From NCBI RefSeq assembly GCF_001680005.1, contig NC_033567.1, positions 2,170,001 to 2,234,000 of the forward strand: DNA of 64,000 nt, read 5' to 3'. This stretch comes from Plasmodium coatneyi. Taxonomy: Eukaryota > Apicomplexa > Aconoidasida > Haemosporida > Plasmodiidae. The translations under genes and the position numbers were made by a program. Below are positions 33,382-44,326 of this stretch, piece after piece. The notes below the pieces were generated by a model. It saw only the letters and a list, made by a program, of their open reading frames with translations. It did no database searches and had not been told where the DNA came from. Numbering within the stretch: the first letter of the stretch is position 1; the number at the start of each line of letters is the position of its first letter.

Positions 33382-34120
33382 TTTGGTTCACCCTAGACTT
33401 TCCGAAGAACTCCTTCTTCCTCTGCGCCCCTTTGTGACTGGTCTACATACGTGCTGGGCTCTTACGCACTGTTCCGCGCTGTTCTTGTTTTTTCGCGGAT
33501 TCTTCTTGGGGATAATCTGACACGTTCCTGCCGTAGATAGTTTGCTTCTTATCACTTGTACAATAATACTAATGCGTATATACACTGCTGTGGTTACGGC
33601 TAAGCATAGTGTACGGTGTTCAAAAGAGTTTACGGAGGGGGAGCGGGGGATCACATAGTAACCTTACAAATATGGGTATTATACCCTTGTTGTAACGTAA
33701 AGTATGGTAGAAGGTTATGGTGGAGGGCTATTATTGAGCTCTGTGAAATGCGCGAGTGTCCCTTCTACTATGTTACAACATAGCCGAATTAACTTCACGT
33801 TAGTGGTCACCTAGGCTTCCTCGCGTTCCGCGCAGGATATCAATTTATTTAAGCAGTTTGCAGTTCTCGAGCAAACATTCACGCGTATATATAGGCGATC
33901 CGCCTCTGTAAATTCCCCTGCGCTGAAATCGGCGGGGGAAAACTCCTCATCGCTATCGCAACAGCGTGGGTGGGGGCGCAGTCAAATTTGTACAAATTTA
34001 CAATAAGTTTTAATCTTCGCTCGGCATCGCGTTCACGCGAACGTATACATGGCGTATACAAGGCTAAGCTTATATACAAGCAAAGGTTTAAATATCAAAG
34101 CAGCTACGTTTATCCTTTTA

Positions 34121-34164
<44 letters not shown>

Positions 34165-34905
34165 CCTCAAAAAGGAAAATTGCACTAATCTGCTAGGTTA
34201 CTTTCCCCTATAGTAGTATACCCGAGAAATTGGCAAATTTATTTTTCCACCTTTGATTTTTTCGAAGTTGCTCTATGTAGCCATCTGGCAATAACGTGAC
34301 TATATTTTTTTACGTTGCATGCTATATTAACCTTTTTTTTTTTTTTAAAGCATTATGGTTAGTTTTGTCCCAGTTTTTGACCTTCCTCCGCTTAAATTTT
34401 TATTTAAAATTGACTTCAATTTATATTCCCGCTCAAACTTTCCTCATGCCGACGTGTACCTAAGGACGGTCCAACTGATAGGCATTCGACATACACTACT
34501 CCATATGCCGTTTTCTGCGTCTGTTTAAAGAAATTAGCAAATGTAAATTTTTCCTACATTGTACTTTTGTCCTGTATACATGTATACAGGCATAAGTATC
34601 ATATGTGTGTACTTGCACAAATTTAAAGCGCAGGGTACTACAAAAAAAAAAGTAGACGGATAAGAAGAAGAAGAAGAAAATGGAAAGACCAACAACTAGC
34701 CAGATATAGTTCAAATAACGTGAGCAAAAATTTCCTTATCATTGTGTTTTCACCCCTGGAACAAACATTCTAGGGAAGGTCTTAATCTGGTGTGCATCAT
34801 TGGCGAACATATAAAATGATGAATATACGGGCAATGGGTAAAACAAATCCGCAGAAATGTCTTTCCACTTGCGCCTTTATGCTTATGTGACATTTTATAT
34901 GCGTC
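33382..34905. promoter_or_regulatory. 5' flank of GRP170
   Basis: 1.5 kb upstream of the - strand GRP170 start. It contains a 41-bp T tract at 34124-34164 and no supported ORF. It should hold the GRP170 promoter and, towards the right, the start region of the small + gene at 34906. Confidence 0.45.
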
Positions 34906-35403
34906 ATGGTAAAGTGGGGAGGAGGCCCCTTTTTTTGTGCGTACCAAACGACCAACTTTGCCACGGCGTTTAATCACCCAGACGGATACGTTGCCGCTTA
35001 GTTGTGGACCCCATTGCTGCCACGTTACCTTCGATCACTCAGGGAAGAGCCAAATTGGGAAACAAAAAAAAAAAATTGGAAAACTATTGAGCGGGTCAAC
35101 AAAGTTCCCAGCGTGCAACACGACTTATGCGAGGAGGAATATTTTTCCTATCCGTCGTTTAGCCGTAAAGGTAAGAGCCAAAGAGATGCCTCACTTCGCT
35201 TTGCCCAGCAGGGGGCGCTATATTCACTCCACGCGACAATTTTAGCCAGTGGGGGAAAAAAAAAATCGTCCCCATTTAAGTTATGCTTACGCATGCGCAA
35301 AAAAATATACATCCAAATTATACACATAGACAGATTTACACAAGCAGGTAACCACACATGCATGTTTCCTCGCAAGACGGGCACGCTGCACGGAGTCAAA
35401 TGA
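34906..35403 (+). CDS. Candidate small 3-exon gene, about 72 aa, function unknown
   Basis: Hand-assembled. Exon 1 34906-34940 (MVKWGGGPFFC...), donor GTACCA; exon 2 35043-35170 after acceptor TCACTCAG, reading EEPNWETKKKNWKTIERV and LCEEEYFSYPSFSRK, donor GTAAGA. Exon 3 is ambiguous: 35348-35403 after ACAAGCAG keeps frame (175-nt intron), and two nearer acceptors also keep frame. Exon 2 has strong coding character. A competing frame on - (34977-34750) also starts with ATG. No family recognised. Confidence 0.35.
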
Positions 35404-35581
35404 AACAAAAAAAGGACAAAAGGTGGGCAAGTGGGGCGAACAGCATGTGCAGGTGCGCGGCACGGATAAACAGCGGAGTGCATCTCAAATATGAACAGGT
35501 TTCTAATTATGCGGAAGGAGTTTCCTTCCACCTATGTGTACATATTTTTACGCTCAAATCAGTGTGCTAATCTAATTCGAA

Positions 35582-36046
35582 ATGGCAACACGGCAGTGGT
35601 GGGTTGCATGCAGCGCGCCTTCAAACAAAGAACAAAAAAAAAAGGGGTGTAGCGGAAAGAGGCAGGAAGAACTAACGAGTGATAAAAAGGGAAAGAAAAC
35701 AAGGATCAGTTTTTTTATCCAACCCGTTTGTCACGAAGATGACTGCGTTCATCCCGTATCCTCCCTCTCCATCGGTGTTGCACCGTTCGTGAAGCGCCGC
35801 TTCAGGAAACTCCACTTACAAGCCATAAATGTTCAGTACCTCCCTCATTTTGCCTTCCCCAGTGTATCATCAATGCAGGGAATGCGCGGAGGTGTTCAAT
35901 TATGTGCTCAGTTCTTCGCGGGACCAAAAGGGGGAGCTAAATGGAGGTCATTCCTATCCCATGTGCGGTGGTCTCCAATAAGGATAACTGTGTACATCCT
36001 CGAATTGATGATTCATTCCCCGTTTGGGTGTTTCTCCCTTGGGTGA
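35582..36046 (+). CDS. Uncertain 154-aa ORF
   Basis: Uninterrupted 154-codon + frame starting ATGGCAACACGG, converging on the TLDc gene 30 bp away. The first 60 residues are Lys/Glu/Ser-rich and look coding; the rest is Phe/Ser/Val-rich and less typical. It contains CHEDDCVHPVSSLS, and a similar KDNCVHPRIDDS occurs in another frame near 35985. No family, signal peptide or clear membrane helix. It could be a small gene or a chance ORF. Confidence 0.28.
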   Translation: MATRQWWVACSAPSNKEQKKKGCSGKRQEELTSDKKGKKTRISFFIQPVCHEDDCVHPVSSLSIGVAPFVKRRFRKLHLQAINVQYLPHFAFPSVSSMQGMRGGVQLCAQFFAGPKGGAKWRSFLSHVRWSPIRITVYILELMIHSPFGCFSLG

Positions 36047-36075
36047 TATATCTTTCCTTGTGCTATCGCTCTGTT

Positions 36076-38502
36076 TTACTTATCTGGGGACAGCTCTTCG
36101 TACTTCCCCCCAACGAATACCTTGGGCAGCAGAAACTCCTTGTCGAAACTGTTCTGTACAATTTTGGACTTATCAGTTGATCTCTCCTGTTTAGACGCCT
36201 CTTCCTTCTGTTGCATGACGGCTTGTTGTTCAAGTGCCTTCACGTCACCACATCCCCAAGCTTCCACCTCATTGATGGACAGTTTATAAAGGAATCTATC
36301 CGCATTATCATCGTCGTCTTCATCATCCTCATCATACGCCGAGCGTTTGTTATTCACGTTTCGACCGGCACGCCTCTCCTTCTGATAATGGGGGAAGTAG
36401 AGGTGACCACTCTTATATGTATAATCCGACTGCGTACAGTAGGAGTCTTTAAATTCATCACTCAGAAATAATCGGAAACACTCGGTTCTTCCTCCAAATC
36501 CTAAACCCTTTGGATAAAACGAGTTTTTGCTATTCAAATAGACATAATTTGTGCCAAACTGATTTGACCTTATAACTCTAAAAACGGGATGAGCTGAAAA
36601 TAAGAAATCGTTGGATGAACCCTGGAAGAGGTGAGAATCCTTCAAGGGGGTAGTACAGACAGCTCCCAAAATTTGATTATCCTTTGTCTTGATTACAATA
36701 ACAATTGGGGATTCATAATAAAAAAGGGAGCTAATAAATCGGTTGAAACTTGTGCCTTGTTTCCATGAGGCATAGAGTCTAAACCATGCGTTGTTCGTGA
36801 AACATGGGGAGCACTGTCGCAAGGTGAAAATAATTTCGTCTGTTAATATTTTACTTGTTTTATTTAAAAATAATCCTCTCCAGTCGTTTGTTGCTTTTTG
36901 TATTTCCACTATGGAAGATGACTTTGCGTATTTGTCTTCATACAGCTTGCTTCTTTTTTCATCCTGTTCACTTTTTTCTTTTTTTTTCTTAATTTCGCTC
37001 TTTTTCATGTTCGTATATATAGTGTGTATTAGTTCTATGCTGTTGATGCACATGTCGTTTAAATTTTCGAATTCGTCTTCTCTTTTGTCATCATTTGTCC
37101 CGTTTTCCCCGTTTGGATCGTCCCCCTTCTTCCCTCCTGATTCCCCCGGCAAGATATTTTCATTGTCCATAAAATGCTTAAACGTCGCGTTGGCATAGTT
37201 CCCACTCAAAACTGTGAACGTCGAGCTAATGTATTCAATGGCCAGCGAGTATATGGAGTGCTTATTATTATCGATCGAGTTTACAAAAAGCCTAAACCCA
37301 GTGATAATATTTCGGAAGTCTAAATTTGCCTCGAGAGAATAAAACAGTTCATTAAAAAAATATGCCATATCCCAACTGTTTTTTCTTTTCATCGCTCCTA
37401 TATCATCATAGATACTGGTTGTCGAGTGTTTTAGGAAGTTGCTTTTATTTTCCGGCATAGGGTTCCTATTTGTTAGCTTAAAAAGGGTGCTATTTGAGCA
37501 TAGTATGTATAGTTGCTCAATATAAATGTAGGTGAACAGATGGTGCATGGCTTCCTCCACGGATATCAAATCCTTCATCATGTAGTTTCTTGGGTACTGA
37601 TTCTTTAGTTTATGTTTGTCCAGAAAAAATATATTATCATTTATAAATTTGTAATTTCTTTCTTTTTTTTTATTTTTGTTTATTATGTTTACATTTGAGT
37701 CTGAGAGGACGAACTCGAAAGAGTTGCGATCTCGACCTTCAAGATCTCCTTCCCCCGGGGAAATCTCATCATCGCTATCCGCGTCGACATCGTTCTCTCC
37801 ATTTGGGGGATTAGCCCCCACGTAGGAGGCACCCCCTCGGTGGTGATCTAACTCCCCATCTGGGTCTACCCCCTCTTCCTCATGAGTCACATCCTCATTT
37901 GTGCAGATTCTTTCACTGGGTTCCTCCCCCCTGCTGCTTTTCAACGCGCAAGAGGGTGTGTCCCCTTTTTGTTCACTCTTACTGTCATCCTCCTTGAGGG
38001 AGACCCTCTCTATGCCATTTTCATTATCTCCCTCTTCGTTCTCTTCCGCGTTTTTCAATTTTCTCGACTGGCTATTGATACTGCGGCTGTTTCTTTTCGA
38101 TATTGTGTACTTTAAAAAGGTCCTGAATAATATCCTCACAAGAACTCTCGTTTTGACTGTACGAATATAGGACAGTATATTTATAATATCCTGCAGGGAT
38201 ATTTCATTTTTCACTTTTTTACTGTTTTTGTTGAAAAGGATATTTAGGGCATAATTCAATCCATAATTATTCACCCCGTTTTCACTTTTCTTGTTTGTTC
38301 TTCTCAACACTTCATGGAAGGAGGGAAGTACAAGGGCAATGTAGGGCCTCAAGATGTGAGGATACACGTATATAAAATCTAAGGTTCTGACCCGCTCGTT
38401 TATTTCCTTTTTGTTTAGGTTAAATTTTTTTCTTATTTTTTCTACATCTTCCTCGCTCAGGCAACCGTAGTTCAGGGTATTCTTTGAGTGTCCCTCCCCC
38501 AT
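36076..38502 (-). CDS. TLDc-domain protein with N-myristoylation-type start
   Basis: 808 aa, single exon. The TLDc domain is C-terminal, about residues 544-750: it starts SKILTDEIIFTLRQCSP, contains NRFISSLFYYESPIVIVIKT, LGAVCTTPLKDS and GLGFGGRTECFRLFLS, and ends with the family signature VEAWGCGD. TLDc proteins act in oxidative-stress resistance and bind the vacuolar H+-ATPase in other eukaryotes; that role here is inference. The N-terminus MGEGHSKN has Gly2 and Ser6, a good N-myristoylation sequence, so membrane attachment is likely. Residues 40-110 form a helical region. An acidic, Ser/Glu-rich segment lies near 150-290, and a Lys/Glu-rich coiled stretch precedes TLDc. A DDEDDDD insert sits just before the last strand. 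Confidence 0.9.
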   Translation of the reverse strand: MGEGHSKNTLNYGCLSEEDVEKIRKKFNLNKKEINERVRTLDFIYVYPHILRPYIALVLPSFHEVLRRTNKKSENGVNNYGLNYALNILFNKNSKKVKNEISLQDIINILSYIRTVKTRVLVRILFRTFLKYTISKRNSRSINSQSRKLKNAEENEEGDNENGIERVSLKEDDSKSEQKGDTPSCALKSSRGEEPSERICTNEDVTHEEEGVDPDGELDHHRGGASYVGANPPNGENDVDADSDDEISPGEGDLEGRDRNSFEFVLSDSNVNIINKNKKKERNYKFINDNIFFLDKHKLKNQYPRNYMMKDLISVEEAMHHLFTYIYIEQLYILCSNSTLFKLTNRNPMPENKSNFLKHSTTSIYDDIGAMKRKNSWDMAYFFNELFYSLEANLDFRNIITGFRLFVNSIDNNKHSIYSLAIEYISSTFTVLSGNYANATFKHFMDNENILPGESGGKKGDDPNGENGTNDDKREDEFENLNDMCINSIELIHTIYTNMKKSEIKKKKEKSEQDEKRSKLYEDKYAKSSSIVEIQKATNDWRGLFLNKTSKILTDEIIFTLRQCSPCFTNNAWFRLYASWKQGTSFNRFISSLFYYESPIVIVIKTKDNQILGAVCTTPLKDSHLFQGSSNDFLFSAHPVFRVIRSNQFGTNYVYLNSKNSFYPKGLGFGGRTECFRLFLSDEFKDSYCTQSDYTYKSGHLYFPHYQKERRAGRNVNNKRSAYDEDDEDDDDNADRFLYKLSINEVEAWGCGDVKALEQQAVMQQKEEASKQERSTDKSKIVQNSFDKEFLLPKVFVGGKYEELSPDK

Positions 38503-40591
38503 GTTTGGAGCCCATGTAAAAAAAAAAAAGTTCAGCGAGTGTTAGTAGGGACGGCAAACAGGCCTACTACAGGGGACCATTAAAAGGAAGTTGCTTCGTA
38601 TACAGATTATGGATGCCACTTGAAAATGTTACTTAAGGGGCCGTCAAAATGCTCCTTAGAACAGCGACGAAACACGCAACAAATTTGGCTCTACAGATGC
38701 GACCTCGAAATGCATGTTCACGCATTCGCCTAGTCTCTGTGTCGTACGTTCATCTAGCAATTCCTTGGGAAACCATTAATCGCGTGAGAAAATTAAAAAT
38801 TTTTCCTTTCCCCCAATCACCAATTCGTGACTTCTTTTCTTCTCCCCGTTGTTGTAGGCTCTGGCAAACGCGCACGTGCATGTAGTATAGCATGCAGAAT
38901 TTCACATGCAACAGAAGTGTCGAGCGCATGTATTTACCCCGCGGCGAGAATCAGCCTTTTCCGTTTTTTGCGACATCAATTTTTTTTTTTTCTCCTCCTT
39001 CCAGCACGTTGGCTCTGCTCCGTATACATATATGCGCACGTGCGTACATAATATGTATATGCATATATTTGTTTCTTTATTTGTATATAATATGTACACG
39101 GCGAGCACCTTCCCCAGTGGGCGGTGTCCGGTTCTCTTGCAAAATTCCCTTTGTTTCTTCCCCCTCCCCCGTGCGGTGGAACGCAAAAGGGAGAAAATTC
39201 CTTCGCTCCTTACCTCCAAATGGTTTTCTCCAGTCACGTATGATGCTTCATTTGTATAATTAGTCCTCAGAACTTTCACTTGTGCTCAGTGTGGGGCGCT
39301 GCAAAGCAGATATAAAGTTATTTTGCCCCCTGTGCGTGTACATAATGACACGTAAATCCTTAGGCTGCATATGCCAATATTCGATTTCCCTTCCTTATTT
39401 CACTTCCGCATATATACGCGGCGTTTATACACTCTCTCGTACGCGCTCGTGTATGCACCTTCACGTCTGCACATATATTCACATGCACGCCTTCACCCTC
39501 GCCGTAGCTGTATCTGCGAATTGTGTTTTTTCCGTATAAAAGGTAGTGCTGTTTCTTGTATAATGTTCGGTTGGCTGAATTTGTCCTTTTTTTATTTCCT
39601 TTATTATTTTATTTTTCTTTTTCCCCTTCCCCTTCCCAATGGAGTCTACGCGACGCAATTATATGTGCAGCTCTTCTAAGCAGTGCCCGTAAGGGAGCAC
39701 AAGATTGCACTCTTCGCTTGATGTTTCCCGCAGGGGTATACACATGTGTACTTAAGCGTACATTCGCGTGTATGTGTTATTGTGTATGACTATGCGTTCA
39801 TCCCACAGACGTCTACTTATACTTATGTACACAATGCGATGTGCAGTTTCTTCTGCCCCACACTCCATGTTTTTTTAAACGTTGGAAATTTACTTGTCGC
39901 GGAGAAGAAACATATTGGCAGGACACATCCATTCGCGATTTGAAAACCATAAAACTGTTTACGGAAGTTTTATTTTTATTTTTTTTTTTCGAGCGAGAAA
40001 AATGGGAAGTAAAAACACGAATTCCCGCGTTGGCGCACATTTGGGTTTTTACTCCAGTTGGAACTAACTGGGGAGGATGTTAAGCTGCATGTTAAGTGGT
40101 ATGTTAAGAAGCATGACATATAAAAAGTGCACAACGCGGACCATTCGCTGCTCACAAACAGGACAGCAAATAGGGGGAAAAAATCAAATAATTCCGTGCC
40201 ATGCGCCTTTCTTGCTCACCCTTCTTTTTTTATTTTTCTGTAAAAAAATTGCGGCATTTTTGCGCTTCACTTCAGTTTGGAAAAAAAAAAAAAACACGCG
40301 CTAAAGCGTTTTTTCGCAGGCGTCCTTATTAATTTTGAGTACAAAGATATGCGCATATGAATATGAAACCATTTACGTGCATATATATATGAACGATAAT
40401 TTACTAAGTGAAAGAGGCATAGCGCCTCTCCGTTGTAGACACGTGTTTTGCACATATATAGTGGGGTTCCTACGTCGAGGGGTTCTCCTGTTGCGTGACC
40501 CTCCACATCAACCATGGTTCGTACGGTGTACACCCCCATGCAAGCGTGCCTCCCGCAGCACCATTTTTGTCTTTTTCCCTTGCAACCGGGG
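38503..40591. promoter_or_regulatory. 5' flank of the TLDc gene
   Basis: 2.1 kb between the TLDc start (-) and the GcvT stop (-). It contains T-rich runs, many TATATG/CATATA alternations (39020-39090, 39405-39480, 40340-40395) and short hydrophobic frames that look non-coding. A 78-codon + frame at 38649 has an unremarkable basic composition and is not called. Confidence 0.45.
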
Positions 40592-43081
40592 TTAATACTT
40601 ATGCTCCACGAACGGAAAGGCGCACACCTGGGCGAGCGCAAACTTGTGAGCCGATCTGCTCCTTAGTATTTTATATTTTTTCTTCTTCGAAAATTCTTGC
40701 GGGATGTCCGTAGGTATAGATATGAGCACCTTTTCGTTATTTTTGGCAAACTCCCTTTTGATGTACCCCTGAGCAATTCGCTTTTCATAAACGGGGCTCC
40801 ATGTGCAGGAGGTTACATAGCCAATGGGTTCCTTATACGGATAGGACAATATTTTGCACGTCTTAAAAATTAATTCCTTAGATACTATGCCAATACGTAG
40901 AAACTTGGACTTCATGCTGAATTCCTTTAGTAAATTTTGGTACCCAAAAATATTTCTCTCTTTAATTTTCTTATATTTTAATGTCCAAGCAAGGGATGCA
41001 GTAATGGGGGTTGTGTTTTTAAAAATGTCGATGCCGTAAAGTGGAATCCCTGCCTCCATTCTCAACATATTTAACGCATATGCTCCCGCCAATTTTACCT
41101 TCACATGGCTTAAAAATAATTCAACGTAGTAGTCACTTATGTTATTATCTACAACGAATTCGAATCCATCTTCTCCTGTGTCTCCACATCGGACGCACAG
41201 AATTTCATACCTGTTCATCTCATCATGGGGCGGTACTTCCCCCCTCAGATTTATCGCTTCCTTTGCATTTTTCACCATGTTCAATTTTTTAAAACTCATG
41301 TACGGCATGTTAACAAATTCGTCCTTTTCTTTTTCTTCCCGTTGGAAGTGTAACCCATAATGCTGACCTTTTTCTGTGTCCTCTTTTATTACATTTTTTA
41401 GGAACGTCACCCCTTTCTTCCCTTGGGCTGCATTTTCCCAGTTAAAATAATCCAGCACATCATTGAGGACCAGGTTGCTTAGCGGCCCCTGCAGGGACAG
41501 CACCCTCTTGTTTGTCTCGACTTGTATGTGGACATCCATTCCGCTGTCTCTGCAAAATAGAATATAGTCACTTAAGTATTCATAAAGACCCTTCTTATAG
41601 TATCCTGAGGATATCAATACGACTTCGTTCTCCCCCTTTAGTACGTAAGCCGTGTCTATTATGTACGCTTTGTTGTCCAACACACAGGCGTAGCAAACGT
41701 CATTACTGTTCATGTCGTTTAGGTCACTAGATAGGAACTGGTTGCATATGTAGATGGAATCCCTTCCGGTGAACTTTACTATTAGCTGGTACGACTTATC
41801 AAATAAGCTGCAAGCATTTCTTGTGTGGAAATATTCCTGCAGGGTACCCTTAGAGAACTTGGACGCAATAATGCAGTTATTATAAAGAATGAATGAAGCT
41901 CCCTTGCTGCTAAAAAGAGACCCCAGTTTTCTATTCCTATCGGCTGTGCTCAACGTGGTGAATACGTCTAAGCAACTTATGTCAATCTCTTCTCCTTCAT
42001 CTGCGTAATTTAAAATGTCTTCGATGTAAAGCTTTTTTAAAATTTGTTCATCTTCGCGGTTTTGAAGTACACCCTGTTCAGTCATGTTACTCGCGCAGTG
42101 CGTGAGGTTGTTCTCCAGGAGGGATTCCAGCTCTTTACCAACTTCTGCATCTCCGCCTTCTATTAAATTGCTTTGCTTGCCTTCCGGGATGCAACTATAT
42201 GTTGCGGGTTCCTCCATCGAAATGGGGTTCTCTCTGCGGGATTCCCCTTTTTGGCACATTTCGCTGAATGTGTATGGTTCAGGGGGGTGCACAATCGTCA
42301 CGTCCTCTTTCGGTACTTCCATCCGATTGGTTATGCCGTCCCTATCTTCGCACGCCTCATCTTTCACAACCTTGCAGTTGCCCCAGAGAGTTTTACCCGA
42401 GACATTCTTCCTCTTCCTGCGAACATCTTTCAAATACCCTGGAGCCTTTGCATAGCCATTCTCATTGTCACTTTCATGAAGGCGATTTATATTGGTATAC
42501 TCGTTGGTCAGCTTCTTTATATGCGTGTCGACAAAATACTGTGGATTCTCAATTTGGTTAATTATTTCTTTCTTTTTGTCGATAAAATTGTCACATATAG
42601 AGAAGAGGTTCACAGGGGGTGAGATCATCTGTTGCCTGTCCTCGTCATTCTTCCCACCACTGTAGGGATGAGGTTCTCCCCCCTTGGTAACCTCCCTACG
42701 CATTTGCATAAGACGGTTTATGCACTCCCTTTCTTCTGTGCTGACTTCCTCCTCTACTTTCTGTTCATACATAAAATTCGAGCCATTATTTTTGGTCACT
42801 TGCTTGAGTGGGTTATATATCCACCCGCCCCTGCTACCTTTCTTCACCTTTGAAAATTTGGGCACGTGATTAGGGTTATGTCTGTACTTTTCTTCGTAGA
42901 ACTTCTCCCTCTGCTTTTGCCTCCTCCTGGTCACTGCACCATACGTCCCGAAAGCTCTCCCTCCATTTTTGCACATCCATATTGTGCTACCACTAATCGA
43001 GTTGGCTACAATGTGCGAACGTGAAACTACTTTCTGGCGACAAATTATTCCATTAAGAAAGAGGGAAAATTTCTTATTCAT
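40592..43081 (-). CDS. GCVT: Aminomethyltransferase (glycine cleavage system T-protein), mitochondrial
   Basis: Folate-dependent T-protein that transfers the aminomethyl carbon from lipoylated H-protein to tetrahydrofolate. 829 aa, single exon, about twice the usual length. Residues 1-45 are basic and Ser/Arg-rich without acidic residues, a mitochondrial presequence. Residues 60-375 are a Plasmodium-specific charged extension. The catalytic region starts near residue 390: FSKGTLQEYFHTRNACSLFD, KFTGRDSIYICNQFLSSD, then RCGDTGEDGFEF (the G-x-T-G-E-x-G-x-E/F loop) near 627 and NMLRMEAGIPLYGIDI. The GcvT C-terminal barrel follows, with PIGYVTSCTWSP. A 60-residue insert separates the halves. All family landmarks are present. 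Confidence 0.94.
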   Translation of the reverse strand: MNKKFSLFLNGIICRQKVVSRSHIVANSISGSTIWMCKNGGRAFGTYGAVTRRRQKQREKFYEEKYRHNPNHVPKFSKVKKGSRGGWIYNPLKQVTKNNGSNFMYEQKVEEEVSTEERECINRLMQMRREVTKGGEPHPYSGGKNDEDRQQMISPPVNLFSICDNFIDKKKEIINQIENPQYFVDTHIKKLTNEYTNINRLHESDNENGYAKAPGYLKDVRRKRKNVSGKTLWGNCKVVKDEACEDRDGITNRMEVPKEDVTIVHPPEPYTFSEMCQKGESRRENPISMEEPATYSCIPEGKQSNLIEGGDAEVGKELESLLENNLTHCASNMTEQGVLQNREDEQILKKLYIEDILNYADEGEEIDISCLDVFTTLSTADRNRKLGSLFSSKGASFILYNNCIIASKFSKGTLQEYFHTRNACSLFDKSYQLIVKFTGRDSIYICNQFLSSDLNDMNSNDVCYACVLDNKAYIIDTAYVLKGENEVVLISSGYYKKGLYEYLSDYILFCRDSGMDVHIQVETNKRVLSLQGPLSNLVLNDVLDYFNWENAAQGKKGVTFLKNVIKEDTEKGQHYGLHFQREEKEKDEFVNMPYMSFKKLNMVKNAKEAINLRGEVPPHDEMNRYEILCVRCGDTGEDGFEFVVDNNISDYYVELFLSHVKVKLAGAYALNMLRMEAGIPLYGIDIFKNTTPITASLAWTLKYKKIKERNIFGYQNLLKEFSMKSKFLRIGIVSKELIFKTCKILSYPYKEPIGYVTSCTWSPVYEKRIAQGYIKREFAKNNEKVLISIPTDIPQEFSKKKKYKILRSRSAHKFALAQVCAFPFVEHKY

Positions 43082-44326
43082 TTGAATGTTCTCTCAGGTG
43101 TGAAGCAGGGAATGTGGTCTGCCTATCTGAGGGGGGGCCGTCAAATGCTCCCGCACGGGCAAATGTCACCATGTGGGGGAAGTTAAATGCCTGGTGAGGA
43201 CAACCGTGCATATATTTATGCTCAGTTATGATTTGTACCAGGGTGTGCCGGTTAGAGGTACTCCCTCAACATTTTTTAAAAGCTCATTTTATTGGAGCCA
43301 TTCGAACCAATGGTCCATATTAACATCACATTTGTGTGTTGACCATTTGGTACGTTCCCCGTCCCAAGTGTCGCACTTTTTTCACGACGCTGCCTTTTTC
43401 AGGTGAATCAGCTTCGTTCGCGATGAGCCACTGTCCCATTATGTTATAGATGCATGGCACCAATTTTGGCTCCGATCTATGCGCCGGTATAACCTGGCAT
43501 TGAAAAGTACATTCAACGGGATGGCGACATCAAGCGTGTCGTAAAGGGGCGGATCCTTTGCGCACTAATGAACAGGCAACTAATAAGCCCCTTCGCTTGG
43601 CATATGCCCATCCGGATGGTTTCCAAAATGGATTCCTCCTCCTTCCCGCATGAGAAGCTCCAAACTTAAGTGCGTAGCGTTTCAGCAAATGTTAAGATAA
43701 GAAACCCTATTGGGGAGCACTCCCTTTCGAATCGTCCCACTTTGGACGAATCTTGCTTGTCGTGCCCTTTTAGCTTCTTCAATTCAGCTAAAAGGCACAA
43801 GTAAAGGGGTAAGTATCCCCTATCCATGTGGCCAAAATGTGGAAATTTTTTTAAAACACGTAGAACCCTTCTGACGAGTTGAAACAAAAAAAAAAAAAAA
43901 AAAAAAAAAGAAGAGGAAGAAGGCTGCGCCCACGCGGACACACATTACGGTGAGCACACTTGCTCACATTCACGTATACGCTGCGTAACTGTGGACACCA
44001 AAACAACATGCGCAGGTAGGTGGCGAATGTGTTCGCACCAAGGATGCGCTTTAAAGTAGAAGATGCTTTTCCAAGAATTTTGCCACATTATTGAAACAAA
44101 AAAAAATTTAAATAAATACATAATTAAATAGATAATTAAATGGACAATTAAATGAAGAAAGCAAATGTAACACGAGAAACCTCCCTTTCTTTTGTGTACA
44201 CCGTATGCGCGTTTCTCGTTCCACTGTGGGTTGCTCCATAAGGGATGTGGACGGCATGCGGTACCCTGCATCCAAAGGGGCCTCCCAATAAGGTTCCCAC
44301 CACGCGTAAGGCCCCCCACCAGTACA
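43082..44326. other. Intergenic region between GcvT and Prp4
   Basis: 1.25 kb holding the GcvT promoter and Prp4 3' UTR, with an A23-25 tract at 43886-43910. A - frame ending at 43666 (MDRGYLPLYLCLLAELKKL...) has some coding character, but I found no splice signals to support it. Confidence 0.45.

Noticed and set aside
38649..38885. 78-codon + frame beginning MLLRTATKHATN
   Set aside because: Isolated, basic, no splice partner or family; sits in the TLDc 5' flank.
43666..43941. - strand frame ending GFLILTFAETLRT
   Set aside because: The last 56 codons look somewhat coding, but it begins in a poly-Phe run and no splice signals or neighbours support it.
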